Assembly: GCA_018823835.1 (NCBI GenBank) | Contig: JAHJHT010000004.1 | Location: 1 to 64,000 of the forward strand | Direction: 5' to 3' | Length of the DNA: 64,000 bases | Source: Alphaproteobacteria bacterium | Lineage (GTDB): Bacteria; Pseudomonadota; Alphaproteobacteria; Rhizobiales; Rhizobiaceae | Shown here: piece by piece, positions 20,641 through 30,319 of the stretch | Position numbering within the stretch: position 1 is the stretch's first letter | Layout of the letters: the number at the start of each line of letters is the position of its first letter | The notes under the pieces: generated by a model | The model's input: only the letters and a program-made list of their open reading frames with translations | Databases searched by the model: none | What the model was told of the DNA's origin: nothing | Made by a program: the position numbers and the translations under genes

Positions 20641-20824
20641 CGAGTCCAGCCCCGGCCGGCGAGGAGCGCCGGCTCATGCGTGCCTTCTATTGGCGTTTTT
20701 TGCGGGGGTCAAACCGCGACACGGCGCGATTTAGTTTTGACACATTCAGGTTGTTTCTCCACTCTCCCTACCGCTAGCCAAATCCACGCGCCAAGCGAGG
20801 CGCATGAGGGAGAAGAGGTCGACA

Positions 20825-21073
20825 ATGCGTACCCTTATCGGCGCCGTTGCCTTTACCATGATGTGTGCGACCGGCGCGCTCGCTGCCGAGGCCGAAGGCC
20901 ACATCAAGACCATCGACCGCGACAATCTGACGATCACGCTCGACAATGGAAAACTCTACAAGCTGCCCGGCGAATTCGACGTCGACGCCATCGAGGAGGG
21001 CATGGAAATCCTGCTCGCCTACGACAAGGTCGGCGACGTCAACCTGATCACGGACATGGAACTGTCGGAGTAG
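20825..21073 (+). CDS. DUF1344 family small secreted protein
   Basis: The 82-residue precursor has a signal peptide (MRTLIGAVAFTMMCATGALA) and a mature part of about 60 residues (EGHIKTIDRDNLTITLDNG ... GMEILLAYDKVGD) that looks like a small beta barrel. This is the DUF1344 pattern, common in rhizobia and of unknown function, presumably periplasmic. The ATG at 20825 has AGAGG about 6 nt upstream; an in-frame start at 20804 would spoil the signal peptide. It is divergent from aroC. Confidence 0.83.
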   Translation: MRTLIGAVAFTMMCATGALAAEAEGHIKTIDRDNLTITLDNGKLYKLPGEFDVDAIEEGMEILLAYDKVGDVNLITDMELSE

Positions 21074-21085
21074 CCGGCGCCGCCG

Positions 21086-21673
21086 CTACAGCCATTCGAT
21101 GCTGGAATTCTCGAGCTTCAGGATGCGGTCCTGGACGATTTCCAGTGCCGCGGCATCGTTTTCCGAAAACTTTCCCACCATCCTGAAAAGCGTGCGGATG
21201 ACGCCGCCATGGGTGACGCAGACCGTCGGACGCGACAGCGCCTCGAACCAGGGGCGCACGCGCTCCAGCAGCATGGCGTAGCTCTCGGCGCCCTCGCCCG
21301 GCGGCACGAAGCCCCACTTGTCGCGCTGGCGCAGCGCCGTGGAGCCCGGCTCGCGCTCTTCCAGCTCGGGAAAGGTGAAGCCCTGCCATTCGCCGAAATT
21401 GATCTCCACCAGGCTCGGCTCCGTGCGGTAGCCGTCCGGCGGGAGCGACATGGCGGCGCGGATGCGCTCCATCGTCTCGCGGGTGCGGCGCATCGGGCTT
21501 GCGACGAAATCGAAGGCTTTCGGATCGTCAATCAGCTGGGCCAGGCGCCGGCCGCAGAGGTCGGCCTGGGCTCGGCCGAACGCGTTGAGATCAGTGTCGG
21601 CCTGGCCCTGCAGCCGGTACTCGGCATTCCAGTCGGTCTGGCCGTGCCTGGCGAGATAGACGAGGGGAAACAT
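21086..21673 (-). CDS. Histidine phosphatase (phosphoglycerate mutase-like) family protein
   Basis: The 195-residue protein has the phosphohistidine motif RHGQTDWN at 9-16 and the second catalytic histidine in CVTHGGVIRT at about 150. Such proteins range from cofactor-dependent mutases to broad phosphatases; the short length and the lack of mutase-specific insertions favour a phosphatase. Substrate unknown. It ends 12 bp from the convergent DUF1344 gene and lies 43 bp downstream of fabI on the same strand, so it is probably co-transcribed with fabI. Confidence 0.88.
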   Translation of the reverse strand: MFPLVYLARHGQTDWNAEYRLQGQADTDLNAFGRAQADLCGRRLAQLIDDPKAFDFVASPMRRTRETMERIRAAMSLPPDGYRTEPSLVEINFGEWQGFTFPELEEREPGSTALRQRDKWGFVPPGEGAESYAMLLERVRPWFEALSRPTVCVTHGGVIRTLFRMVGKFSENDAAALEIVQDRILKLENSSIEWL

Positions 21674-21716
21674 GGCGGTCGCTACGTCCGCTTCTCAATT
21701 TCGTACGGCGGGAAGG

Positions 21717-22535
21717 TCAGTCCTTGACCGTCGAGATATCGGGAACGTTGAGGCCCTTCATGCCGACGACGTGATAGCCGGCATCGACATGGTGCACCTC
21801 GCCGGTGACGCCGCGCGACAGGTCCGACAGAAGGTAGAGGCCGGAATCGCCGACTTCCTCGGGCGTGACCGTCTTCTTCAGCGGCGAATTCATCTCGTTC
21901 CACTTCAGGATGTAGCGGAAGTCGCCGATGCCGGAGGCGGCCAGCGTCTTGACCGGACCGGCAGAGATGGCGTTGACGCGGATGTTGTTCTGGCCGAGGT
22001 CGACGGCAAGGTAGCGCACGCTGGCCTCGAGGGCAGCCTTGGCGACGCCCATGACGTTGTAGTGCGGCATGACCTTCTCGGCGCCGTAGTAGGTCAGGGT
22101 CAGCATCGAGCCGCCGTCCGTCATCAGCGGCTCGGCGCGCTTGGCGACCGTGGTGAAGGAGAAGACCGAGATATCCATGGTGCGCAGGAAGTTGTCGCGC
22201 GTGGTCTCGATATAGCGGCCGGTCAGCTCGTCTTTGTCGGAAAAGGCGATGGCGTGGACGAGGAAGTCGATCTTGCCCCACTTCCTGGCGACCGACTCGA
22301 AGACGGCATCGAGGCTGGCGGGGTCGGTGACGTCGCAATGGCCGGCGACATGCGCGCCAAGCTCGGCGGCAAGCGGCTCGACGCGCTTGCGGAAGGCGTC
22401 GCCCTGGTAGGTCAGCGACAGCTCGGCGCCCTGGTCGGCGCAGGACTTGGCGATGCCCCAGGCGATCGACCGGTTGTTGGCCACGCCCAGTATAAGGCCG
22501 CGCTTTCCGGCCATAAGGCCCTGACCAACAGTCAT
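21717..22535 (-). CDS. fabI: Enoyl-[acyl-carrier-protein] reductase (NADH)
   Basis: FabI carries out the last reduction of the fatty acid elongation cycle. The 272-residue short-chain dehydrogenase has the FabI nucleotide motif GVANNRSIAWGIA at 17-29 and the catalytic pair Y159 and K166 (YNVMGVAK). ATG at 22535 is preceded by a GGAGAGAGC ribosome binding site. The gene lies upstream of the histidine phosphatase gene and about 110 bp downstream of the dnaJ-like gene. Confidence 0.95.
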   Translation of the reverse strand: MTVGQGLMAGKRGLILGVANNRSIAWGIAKSCADQGAELSLTYQGDAFRKRVEPLAAELGAHVAGHCDVTDPASLDAVFESVARKWGKIDFLVHAIAFSDKDELTGRYIETTRDNFLRTMDISVFSFTTVAKRAEPLMTDGGSMLTLTYYGAEKVMPHYNVMGVAKAALEASVRYLAVDLGQNNIRVNAISAGPVKTLAASGIGDFRYILKWNEMNSPLKKTVTPEEVGDSGLYLLSDLSRGVTGEVHHVDAGYHVVGMKGLNVPDISTVKD

Positions 22536-22647
22536 CTAGCTCTCTCCGCTGTGCAAATCCGTTGGTGTGCCTATCGCACAGGCGCTACAAGCCTTCAAGC
22601 GCCGATGCCGAAAGCCGACAGGCGCGACCCTGCGGCGATTTAACGGG

Positions 22648-23562
22648 TCAGGCCTTGCGCATCATGTGCTCGAGGTCCGGATCGTGGTTCTCGGGAAGCA
22701 TCAGCCGGACATGGGCGTAGAGGTCGCCGTGGCCGCCGGTCTTTGTCGGCAGGCCGCGCCCCTTGAGCCGCAGCACCTTGTCGGAGCTCGACCATGCGGG
22801 GACGTTGACGGCCAGCCGGCCGGTCGGCGTCTCGACGGCGAGCTTGGCGCCGAGCACGGCATCCTTCAGCGGCACCGGCAGGTCGACATGCAGGTCGCGG
22901 CCCTCGAGCCGGTAGCGCGGGTGCTTACGGAACCGGATCTTGACCAGCGCGTCGCCGGGCTGGCCGGCGCCCTGCTCGCCCTGGCCCTTCAGCCGAATCG
23001 TCTGGCCGTCCTCTACATAGGCAGGCAGCTTGACGGAAATCTTGCGCCCGCCGGGAAACATGGCGGTGACCTTGGGAGCGGTGGCGGCTTCTTCCAGCGT
23101 CACGTCGAGCGTGACGTTGACGTCGGCCCCGGCGCGCATGCGCTGGCCGGCGCCGGGATGCTGGGAAAAGCCCTGTCCGAATATCTCGCTGAATATGTCG
23201 CCGGCGCCACCGCCGAAGGGATCCGCTCCGCCGCTGCGGAACTCGAAACGCGACCCGCCCGGACCGGCCTGCTGCCGGCGGAAGCCGGCAAAGGGGTCGC
23301 CGCCAGCGCCGCCGGCATTCTCGAAGCCCTGGAAGCGCTGCTTGCCCTCGGCGTCGATTTCGCCACGGTCGAAGGCGGCGCGGTTCTTCTCGTCGCCGAT
23401 GATCTCGTAGGCCTGATTGGCCGCGGCGAATCGATCCTTGGCCTTCGAATCGTCAGGATTCTGGTCAGGATGGTGCTTCTTGGCGAGCTTGCGATAAGCC
23501 GCCTTGATTTCCTTTGCCGAGGCGTTCTTCGCAACGCCCAGCACGTCATAGGGATCGCGCAT
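22648..23562 (-). CDS. DnaJ-class co-chaperone (CbpA type)
   Basis: The 304-residue protein has a J domain (residues 4-69) with the HPD motif at 31-33, a glycine/phenylalanine-rich linker at about 80-145, and two C-terminal substrate-binding domains (about 150-295). It lacks the CxxCxGxG zinc fingers of true DnaJ, so it is a CbpA/DjlA-like partner of DnaK. The N-terminal [20 protein letters not shown] is standard. It lies upstream of fabI on the same strand; no heat-shock promoter was recognised. Confidence 0.93.
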   Translation of the reverse strand: MRDPYDVLGVAKNASAKEIKAAYRKLAKKHHPDQNPDDSKAKDRFAAANQAYEIIGDEKNRAAFDRGEIDAEGKQRFQGFENAGGAGGDPFAGFRRQQAGPGGSRFEFRSGGADPFGGGAGDIFSEIFGQGFSQHPGAGQRMRAGADVNVTLDVTLEEAATAPKVTAMFPGGRKISVKLPAYVEDGQTIRLKGQGEQGAGQPGDALVKIRFRKHPRYRLEGRDLHVDLPVPLKDAVLGAKLAVETPTGRLAVNVPAWSSSDKVLRLKGRGLPTKTGGHGDLYAHVRLMLPENHDPDLEHMMRKA

Positions 23563-23665
23563 CGTTCGTGCCTGCGGGTTTGATGGAGTGCAACCTGCTG
23601 GATATATGCGCTCGGCTAGGAAGAAATTCCAGTGCCGGCGCCGTTTTCTGCGTCAAAAATGCAGC

Positions 23666-24106
23666 CTAACCGGCCTCGAAGCTCTGCAGGCGCCAGGCAC
23701 CGGCGCTGACCATGCAGGCCTCTCCCTTGAAGAGGGCAATGCCGTCGAAGCTTTCGCGCGTGGTGCTGAAGCTGCGGCACAGGAGACCGTCGCGCTTGAA
23801 CTCCTTCAGACCGTCGATGACGCCGCGCGTGCCGGTGTCCGAGTTGACCCAGAGCACAGAGCGCCCCCCGAGACTCTCAATGTCGGCGGAACTGACCGCA
23901 TTGCGGATCGTCGCCTCATCGGAAATGCGCTCGGAATCGGCCGCGCGCCTGCTCTTGTCGGAAACGTTACCGGTATAGAGACTGCTGTCCACCTCGGCCT
24001 TCTGCAGGCTGAAACCGCCCGAAGCGCAGGCCGGCAGGACCAAAAGAACGAGCAAAAGCGACGCCGCTTTCAGCCGTTTTGCCTGAAAGCCGCCCAAAAT
24101 CCGCAC
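23666..24106 (-). CDS. RT0821/Lpp0805-like outer-membrane lipoprotein
   Basis: With the GTG start at 24106 the product is 146 residues with a basic N-terminus (KRLKAA), a leucine-rich core and a lipobox LPAC ending at C27, so it is a lipoprotein. The mature part includes [20 protein letters not shown] and [23 protein letters not shown], which resembles the RT0821/Lpp0805 surface protein family. No good ribosome binding site is visible and the open frame reaches 24154, so the exact start is uncertain. It is divergent from pdxH with only about 70 bp between the starts. Confidence 0.75.
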   Translation of the reverse strand: MRILGGFQAKRLKAASLLLVLLVLPACASGGFSLQKAEVDSSLYTGNVSDKSRRAADSERISDEATIRNAVSSADIESLGGRSVLWVNSDTGTRGVIDGLKEFKRDGLLCRSFSTTRESFDGIALFKGEACMVSAGAWRLQSFEAG

Positions 24107-24174
24107 CTGTGGTGCTTGCGCGTTCCGCGACAATCGGCATTCTCCCCGGCACACACATGTCCCGAGCAGAACTT

Positions 24175-24792
24175 ATGGCCGAAACACAGTTAACAAGCGG
24201 TGACTTCACGCAGGCCGAAGAGCCCTTCCGGCTGTTCGGAAACTGGCTCGAAGACGCTACGAAAAGCGAATTGAACGATCCCAACGGCGTCGCGCTGGCA
24301 ACAGTCGACCATGACGGCATGCCTGACGTCCGCATGGTGCTGCTGAAGGGCTTCGACGAGAGCGGTTTCGTGTTCTACACGAATTTCGAGAGCGCCAAGG
24401 GACGCGAGATTCTGGGCAGCATGAAGGCGGCGATGTGCTTCCACTGGAAGTCGCTGCGTCGCCAGGTGCGCATCCGCGGCGATGTGGAGATCGTCAGCGA
24501 CGCGGAGGCGGACGCCTATTTCGCGTCGCGGCCGCGCGGCAGCCGCATCGGCGCCTGGGCCTCCAGGCAGTCGCGGCCCTTGGAAAGCCGCTTCGCGCTC
24601 GAGAAGGCGGTCGCGGAGTACACGGCGCGCTACGCGGTCGGCGAGATCCCTCGGCCCAAGCATTGGTCGGGCTTCCGCATCGTGCCGGTGAGCATCGAGT
24701 TCTGGCACGACCGGCCGTTCCGCCTGCACGACCGGGTGACCTTCAGCCGCCGTCCGGATGGCGGCTGGGACAAGGCAAGGCTCTATCCCTGA
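24175..24792 (+). CDS. pdxH: Pyridoxamine 5'-phosphate oxidase
   Basis: PdxH oxidises pyridoxamine or pyridoxine 5'-phosphate to pyridoxal phosphate using FMN. The 205-residue product contains [20 protein letters not shown], the FMN-binding [13 protein letters not shown] segment, and the C-terminal signature [20 protein letters not shown]. The ATG at 24175 gives the usual rhizobial start ([11 protein letters not shown]); an ATG at 24157 is possible. The ribosome binding site is weak for both. It ends 4 bp from the convergent enoyl-CoA hydratase gene. Confidence 0.94.
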   Translation: MAETQLTSGDFTQAEEPFRLFGNWLEDATKSELNDPNGVALATVDHDGMPDVRMVLLKGFDESGFVFYTNFESAKGREILGSMKAAMCFHWKSLRRQVRIRGDVEIVSDAEADAYFASRPRGSRIGAWASRQSRPLESRFALEKAVAEYTARYAVGEIPRPKHWSGFRIVPVSIEFWHDRPFRLHDRVTFSRRPDGGWDKARLYP

Positions 24793-24796
24793 ACCT

Positions 24797-25549
24797 TCAG
24801 GCCTTCTTGCGCGACATGAAGGCCATGAGCGCGGCGCGCGCTTCGTCCGAGCGCAGCCTGTCCCTGAAATGCTCGGCCTCGGTCCTGATGCGGGCAAGCA
24901 GTTCGGCGCGGTCGCCGAGCATTAGGTCGCGGGCGATCTTCAGCGCCTCGGGCGGCTTGGACGCGACGAGCCTCGCTGCCTTCAGCACCTCCGCCTCCAG
25001 TTCCTCCTCGCCGACGACGGCGTAGATAAGCCCGGCCTCCCGTGCGCGCTCGGCCGAGAACGGCTCGCCCAATGCCAGCATCGCGAAGGCCTGCTGGCGA
25101 CCGAGGATGGCCGGCACGAGCAGGCTCGACCCGGCCTCCGGCACCAGGCCGAGATCGGTGAAGGGCGTGTGGAACATCGTACGCGGCGTGGCGAAGGTCA
25201 GGTCGCAGTGCAGGTTGAGCGTGGTGCCGATGCCGACCGCGATGCCGTCGACGCCGGAGATCATCGGCTTGGCGGCACCGGCGATCGCGGCGAGAAAGCC
25301 CCAGACCTCCTCGCCGCCCTCGCCGCCGACCGCCATCGCCATGAAGTCGGCAAGGTCGTTGCCCGCAGAAAAGGCACCCGGCACGCCGAGAAAGACGTGC
25401 GCGCGGACCGCCGGATCGGCATCGCCCGCAGCGAGGGCTGCCGACATCGTCGCGTACATGGCGCGGGTGATGGCGTTCTTCTTGTCGGGCCGGTTCAGGC
25501 GGATGATCTGCAGCGGACCGTCGCGTTCGACCAGAATATGCTCTTGCAT
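24797..25549 (-). CDS. Enoyl-CoA hydratase/isomerase family protein
   Basis: The 250-residue protein has the crotonase fold with the oxyanion-hole segment AFSAGNDL at 59-66 and GIAVGIGTTLNLHCDL at 102-117. The glutamate at the second catalytic position is kept (E138 in LVPEAGSS), but the first usual glutamate position reads Thr (GIGTTL). This favours an isomerase or specialised hydratase rather than the standard beta-oxidation hydratase. AAGGA lies 7 nt before the ATG at 25549. It follows the acyl-CoA dehydrogenase gene by 20 bp in one operon. Confidence 0.9.
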   Translation of the reverse strand: MQEHILVERDGPLQIIRLNRPDKKNAITRAMYATMSAALAAGDADPAVRAHVFLGVPGAFSAGNDLADFMAMAVGGEGGEEVWGFLAAIAGAAKPMISGVDGIAVGIGTTLNLHCDLTFATPRTMFHTPFTDLGLVPEAGSSLLVPAILGRQQAFAMLALGEPFSAERAREAGLIYAVVGEEELEAEVLKAARLVASKPPEALKIARDLMLGDRAELLARIRTEAEHFRDRLRSDEARAALMAFMSRKKA

Positions 25550-25569
25550 GCCGATATCCTTCTTGTGAG

Positions 25570-27342
25570 CTAGGCCGAAACGAGGCCGCTGCCGGCCGCG
25601 AGCAGGGCTTCCGCGCCGTTGATGACCTGGTCGCCAAGTGCTTGCGCTTCGCCGGCGAAATTGTCGGCGAAGAACCGGCAAAGGCCGGCGCGCCGGTCCG
25701 ACGGGTCGGCAAGCGCGCCGCGCGCCAGGGCAATGCCGCCCGAAGCCAGCGCGAACAGCCGCAGATAGGGTGTCGCGCCGGCGAGCGCGGGTTGCGTCTC
25801 GCCCTTTCCGATCAGGCCGAGAAGATGACCGGTAGCCTCGTCGAGCGCCCCGACCATCGCGGCAAGTCCCTTGGCAGCACCGCCGAGATCCGCCCGGTTC
25901 GAGGCGCGCACGGCTTCCAGCGTCTCGCCGAGTTCGGCGATATAGGAGCGGACCTGGTCGCCACCCGACAGCGGCAATTTGCGCAGCACCAGGTCGATCG
26001 CCTGGATGCCGTTGGTTCCTTCATAGATCGGGGCGATGCGCGCGTCGCGCAGCAGCCGGGCAGCGCCGGTCTCCTCGATGAAGCCCATGCCGCCATGCAC
26101 CTGGACGCCGAGCGAGGCGACCTCGACCCCTGTGTCGGTCGAAAAGGCCTTGGCGACCGGTGTCAGGAGGTTGGCGCGTTCCTGCCAGTGCCGCTTTTCC
26201 GCGGCCGGCGACATCCGCGCCATGTCGATGGCATGCGCGCAGGCATAGCTGATGGCACGGGCCGATCGGGTCAGGCCCTGCATGGTCAGCAACGTGCGCT
26301 GAATGTCGGGATGGTGGACGATGGGCGCCATGCCCTCGCCATCATAGGTCGCCGCCTTGCCCTGCCGGCGCTCATTGGCATAGGCGAGCGCCTTCTGGCA
26401 GGCCGCTTCGGCAACACCGACGCCCTGCATCCCGACGGCGAGCCGGGCATTGTTCATCATGGTGAACATGCAGGCGAGGCCGCGGTTCTCCTCGCCGACC
26501 AGCCAGCCGATTGCACCCTTGGGTTCGACGAAGCCGTCGCCGTAGATCATGGTGCAGGTCGGCGAGGCATGGATGCCGAGCTTGTGCTCGAGGCCGGAAC
26601 AGAAAACATCGTTGCGCTGGCCGAGGCTGCCGTCGTCGCCGACGAGGAATTTCGGGACCAGGAAGAGCGACAGGCCGCGCGTGCCGGCCGGCGCATCGGG
26701 CAGACGGGCCAGAACCAGGTGCACGATGTTGTCTGTGAGATCGTGCTCGCCATAGGTGATGAAGATCTTCTGGCCGAAGATGCGATAGCTGCCATCGTCG
26801 GCCGGTTCGGCGCGCGCCCGCAGGGCGGCCAGATCGGAGCCGGCCTGCGGTTCGGTCAGGTTCATGGTGCCCATCCACTCGCCCGAAACCAGCTTCGGCA
26901 GGTATTTCTGCTTCAACGCGTCGGATGCGTGGGCCTCAAGCGCCTCGACGGCGCCCATGGTGAGCGTCGGGCCGATGGCGAAGGCCATCGAGCCGGAATT
27001 CCACATTTCGAGCGCGGCGACGGCGAGCATGGCGGGAAGCGCCTGGCCGCCGAAGGCCTCGGGGCCCGACAGCGCGTTCCAGCCGCCCTCGGTCCAGCTG
27101 CCATAAAGCTCCTTCCAGCCCTGCGGCATGGTGACGGCCGCATCTTCAAGCACGGCACCGGTTTCGTCGCCGACAGCGGAAAGCGGCGCGATCTCGTCGC
27201 TCGCGAAGCGTCCTGCCTCGGAGAGAACCGCATCGACCAGGTCTTCGGAGAGATCGCCGAACAGCGACCGGTCAAGCGCCTGGCCGAGGCCGGCCACGTG
27301 CTTTAGGGTGAATGCGATCTCGTCGACCGGCGCTCGGTACAT
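25570..27342 (-). CDS. Acyl-CoA dehydrogenase
   Basis: The 590-residue enzyme is a large-type acyl-CoA dehydrogenase (FAD flavoenzyme, first step of beta-oxidation) with the usual N-terminal, middle and C-terminal domains and an extra C-terminal helical extension of about 120 residues. Motifs include LTEPQAGSDLAAL, FITYGEHDLTDNI and VHGGMGFIEETGAARLLRDARI with EGTNGIQAIDL. The ATG at 27342 has GGAGG upstream; upstream residues are not family-like. It leads the operon with the enoyl-CoA hydratase gene and is preceded by a perfect 16-bp palindrome at its predicted promoter. Substrate chain length cannot be read from the sequence. Confidence 0.93.
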   Translation of the reverse strand: MYRAPVDEIAFTLKHVAGLGQALDRSLFGDLSEDLVDAVLSEAGRFASDEIAPLSAVGDETGAVLEDAAVTMPQGWKELYGSWTEGGWNALSGPEAFGGQALPAMLAVAALEMWNSGSMAFAIGPTLTMGAVEALEAHASDALKQKYLPKLVSGEWMGTMNLTEPQAGSDLAALRARAEPADDGSYRIFGQKIFITYGEHDLTDNIVHLVLARLPDAPAGTRGLSLFLVPKFLVGDDGSLGQRNDVFCSGLEHKLGIHASPTCTMIYGDGFVEPKGAIGWLVGEENRGLACMFTMMNNARLAVGMQGVGVAEAACQKALAYANERRQGKAATYDGEGMAPIVHHPDIQRTLLTMQGLTRSARAISYACAHAIDMARMSPAAEKRHWQERANLLTPVAKAFSTDTGVEVASLGVQVHGGMGFIEETGAARLLRDARIAPIYEGTNGIQAIDLVLRKLPLSGGDQVRSYIAELGETLEAVRASNRADLGGAAKGLAAMVGALDEATGHLLGLIGKGETQPALAGATPYLRLFALASGGIALARGALADPSDRRAGLCRFFADNFAGEAQALGDQVINGAEALLAAGSGLVSA

Positions 27343-27656
27343 TCGGGCCCTCCTCCAGGCTGTGCCATCTCGATTGGCGCTGCAGGAACGCCGCATCCGC
27401 CGACGCAATCACGGCTATCCACTTTTGACGTTAACGTCAATTTGGGGCATCGAAATCGGTTCATTTCAGACAATGAGCGCCCTCGCAGAGCCTGCATGGG
27501 TTGATCCTCCCCCGGCGAAAGGGCGATAAGGACGCCAGTTCAAGGCTCGAGGATTCGGGTCTGGCGGCCCGGTTCGGCCACACTCGCGCCCGAAAGTCTT
27601 TCCTTAACTAGAGTCGTCCACGATGACAGACGATGGATGAAGGGACCTGAACACTG
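27343..27656. other. 314-bp divergent intergenic region (acyl-CoA dehydrogenase / GH25)
   Basis: Apart from the palindrome at 27425-27440 and its overlapping promoter, I see no gene here. The right part (27540-27650) is unremarkable and must hold the promoter of the GH25-like gene. Confidence 0.5.
27425..27440 (-). promoter_or_regulatory. Perfect 16-bp palindrome at the acyl-CoA dehydrogenase promoter
   Basis: TTGACGTTAACGTCAA is its own reverse complement and lies 82 bp before the acyl-CoA dehydrogenase start. On the minus strand its left half supplies a TTGACG -35 box, followed 17 bp later by TAGCCG (27412-27417) as a weak -10. A bound dimer would block or remodel this promoter. The TTGACGT...ACGTCAA form resembles sites reported for MerR-type regulators of branched-chain amino acid and fatty acid breakdown (LiuR-like); this assignment is inference. 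Confidence 0.65.
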
Positions 27657-28895
27657 GTGTCGCTGCCTGCAAACCGCCTGGTTCGCGCAGCGCTGGCATT
27701 ATTTGCCGGCGCGCTTGCGACGGCCATGGCGCAGGGTGCCTCGGCGTCCGATTTCTCCGAACCGTGGAAGCGGGCCGACCGGGCGCTGGTCATCGACGCC
27801 TACGAATACAACTCCATCGACTGGCGCAAGCTGGCGCTCGACAAGCGTATCGTCGGCTTCATCAACAAGGGCTCGGACGGGCTGTCGCCGGCCTATGAAT
27901 GTTCCGGCAACGAGCAGGAAGTGCGCCTCTGCAAGGCTTTGTGGAAGCGCCATGCGGTCGCGCGCGAGTTGTTCCACACGCGCAAGACGGTGGCCAAGGC
28001 CATGGGGCTCAAGTGGGGCGCCTATCACCTGGCGCGGCCCGGCAACCCGATCGACCAGGCCAATAATTTCATCGACTTCACCGAGCCGGAGCCCGACGAC
28101 CTGATCGCCCTCGACATCGAGGAGAACGATCCGCAGAAGTGGATGTCGCTCGAGGATGCCGAAATCTTCGTGCTGCACATCCATCGGCGGCTCGGCCGTT
28201 TTCCGATCCTCTACACGAACGGGGTGACGGCAAAGCATATCGCCGACAATGCCGACCGCTACCGGCTGCTGTCGCGGTTGCCGCTCTGGTATGCCCGCTA
28301 CAAGCCGGAGATCGGGCTGCACTTTCCGAAGGGCAACTGGAAGACCTACACGCTCTGGCAGTTCTCGGCCGGCGCGAATTGTGACGCCAAGGCCTGCCCC
28401 TACCGGGTGCCCGGAACCTCGAACGACATCGACGTCAACGTGGCCTCGATGAGCGCCGACGAACTGCGCGCGCAATGGCCGTTCGGCGGGCTGATCGACA
28501 AGACGGTCGACATGATCGCCAGCGTGCCGCTGCCGATCTCGCGCAAGGAAGCGCTGCTGGGCGACGTGGTGCTGCAATATGCCGAGGTCGAAGAACCGGT
28601 GGCGCCAGTCGCCTTCGCCACGATGTTTCCTGGCGGCGCCGCTGCTCATCCGGTGCGGGTTTCGCTCGGTCGCAAAGCCGAGTCGCTCGACCCGGCAGAA
28701 TACGCCGCCTATGTCGAAGTGATCGAGGATGCACGGCGCCAGGTCCATGCGATGATGTCCGGCACGCAGTCGCAGGCGCCCGTTGCGGGCCCGCCGCTCG
28801 CCTCGGCGCTGCCGTCGAAACTGTCGCGGCACGACCTGCCGGTATTCCTGATCAAGAAGATCGACGCCGAGACCCCGGAAGAAATCCGGCCCTAG
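27657..28895 (+). CDS. Secreted GH25 (lysozyme-like) glycoside hydrolase
   Basis: The 412-residue precursor has a signal peptide (to about residue 31) and a glycoside hydrolase family 25 domain at about 42-265. GH25 landmarks are present: VIDAYEYNSIDW with D47, AYHLARP, the catalytic LDIEEND at 152-158, ILYTNG, LWYARY, LWQFS and NDIDVN. The reaction should be cleavage of peptidoglycan glycan strands. A C-terminal tail of about 145 residues follows with no recognised domain. The start is a GTG at 27657, with AAGGGA 12 nt upstream. It converges on purD 12 bp after its stop. Confidence 0.86.
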   Translation: MSLPANRLVRAALALFAGALATAMAQGASASDFSEPWKRADRALVIDAYEYNSIDWRKLALDKRIVGFINKGSDGLSPAYECSGNEQEVRLCKALWKRHAVARELFHTRKTVAKAMGLKWGAYHLARPGNPIDQANNFIDFTEPEPDDLIALDIEENDPQKWMSLEDAEIFVLHIHRRLGRFPILYTNGVTAKHIADNADRYRLLSRLPLWYARYKPEIGLHFPKGNWKTYTLWQFSAGANCDAKACPYRVPGTSNDIDVNVASMSADELRAQWPFGGLIDKTVDMIASVPLPISRKEALLGDVVLQYAEVEEPVAPVAFATMFPGGAAAHPVRVSLGRKAESLDPAEYAAYVEVIEDARRQVHAMMSGTQSQAPVAGPPLASALPSKLSRHDLPVFLIKKIDAETPEEIRP

Positions 28896-28907
28896 CAGCG
28901 CCTGGGC

Positions 28908-30185
28908 CTAGCGGCCCTTTTCGCGCTCCACCGCGCGCCAGCCGATGTCGCGCCGGCAGAAGCCCTCCGGCCAGTCGATCAGGTCGATGGCAGCATAGGC
29001 CTTGCGCTGCGCCTCGCCGACCGTTCCTGCCATCGCCGTGACATTGAGCACCCGGCCGCCATTGGCGACGATGGTGCCGTCGCGCTCGGCGGTGCCGGCG
29101 TGGAATATCTCGACGCCCGAGTTCTGCGCCTGCTCCAGGCCGCGAATGACGGTGCCCTTCTGCGGCGTGCCCGGATAGCCGCTGGCGGCCATGACCACGG
29201 TAAGCGCCGCCTCGTCGCGCCAGCGGGCCGACATGTGCGAAAGCTGGCCGTCTGCGGCGGCTTCGAGCAGCACCAGCAGATCATCCCTCAGCCGCATCAT
29301 CAGCACCTGGCATTCCGGGTCGCCAAAACGGACGTTGTATTCGATGAGCTTCGGGCCGGCCTCGGTAATCATCAGGCCGACAAACAGGACGCCGGAAAAT
29401 GGCGCCCCCATGTCCGCCATGCCGCGCATGGTCGGCGCAACGATCTCGCGCATCGTCCTGTCGATCATGTCGGGCGTCATCACGGGAGCCGGCGAATAGG
29501 CGCCCATTCCGCCGGTGTTGGGGCCGGTGTCGCCGTCGCCGACCTGCTTGTGATCCTGAGCGGTGCCGAAAGGCATGGCGGTCTTGCCGTCGCAGAGGCA
29601 GAAGAAGCTCGCCTCCTCGCCGGTCAGAAACTCCTCGACCACAACCTCGGCACCGGCGCTGCCGAAGGAACCGTCGAAGCAGTCGTCGATGGCGGCGAGC
29701 GCCTCAGCTTCGGTCATGGCCACGGTGACGCCCTTGCCGGCGGCCAGGCCGTCTGCCTTGACGACGATCGGCGCGCCCTGGCTCTTCACATAGGCCCTGG
29801 CCGCAGCGGGCGTGTCGAAACGGCCATAAGCGGCGGTGGGGATGTCGTAGCGGGCGCACAGATCCTTGGTGAAGCCCTTGGAGCCTTCGAGCCGCGCCGC
29901 GGCCTTCGAGGGCCCGAATACCTTGATGCCGGCGGCGCGAAGGTCGTCGCCGAGTCCCGCCACGAGCGGGCCCTCCGGACCGACAATGACGAGGCCGATG
30001 GATTTTTCCCGGCAGAAGGCGACGACGGCCTGGTGATCGGCAATGTCGAGCGCGACCAGTTCGGCCTCGCGCGCAATACCGGGGTTGCCGGGCGCGGCGT
30101 AGAGCCTGGTCAGCATGGGCGAGGCGGCAAGCTTCCAAGCCAGCGCGTGCTCGCGGCCACCCGACCCAATCAACAGAACATTCAT
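28908..30185 (-). CDS. purD: Phosphoribosylamine--glycine ligase
   Basis: PurD makes glycinamide ribonucleotide in purine synthesis. The 425-residue length is standard. The ATP-grasp enzyme begins [20 protein letters not shown] and contains [21 protein letters not shown] and the C-terminal [13 protein letters not shown] signature. The ATG at 30185 matches the family start exactly. It is divergent from ubiA with 134 bp between the start codons. Confidence 0.97.
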   Translation of the reverse strand: MNVLLIGSGGREHALAWKLAASPMLTRLYAAPGNPGIAREAELVALDIADHQAVVAFCREKSIGLVIVGPEGPLVAGLGDDLRAAGIKVFGPSKAAARLEGSKGFTKDLCARYDIPTAAYGRFDTPAAARAYVKSQGAPIVVKADGLAAGKGVTVAMTEAEALAAIDDCFDGSFGSAGAEVVVEEFLTGEEASFFCLCDGKTAMPFGTAQDHKQVGDGDTGPNTGGMGAYSPAPVMTPDMIDRTMREIVAPTMRGMADMGAPFSGVLFVGLMITEAGPKLIEYNVRFGDPECQVLMMRLRDDLLVLLEAAADGQLSHMSARWRDEAALTVVMAASGYPGTPQKGTVIRGLEQAQNSGVEIFHAGTAERDGTIVANGGRVLNVTAMAGTVGEAQRKAYAAIDLIDWPEGFCRRDIGWRAVEREKGR

Positions 30186-30319
30186 GCCGTCCCCGCTGCT
30201 GCCTACCGACGTGGCCCATCCGGTAGGGCGGGCAAGGCAGAGGGTCAAGCTTGGCGGCCGATCATCAACGACAAATCGCCAGCTTGACGCCCCCAAGCGC
30301 GGCTGGCACTGCACTGTTC

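Noticed and set aside
20737..20765. TTGACA-N17-CACTCT as the promoter of the DUF1344 gene
   Set aside because: The -35 is perfect but the -10 match is poor, so I did not list it.
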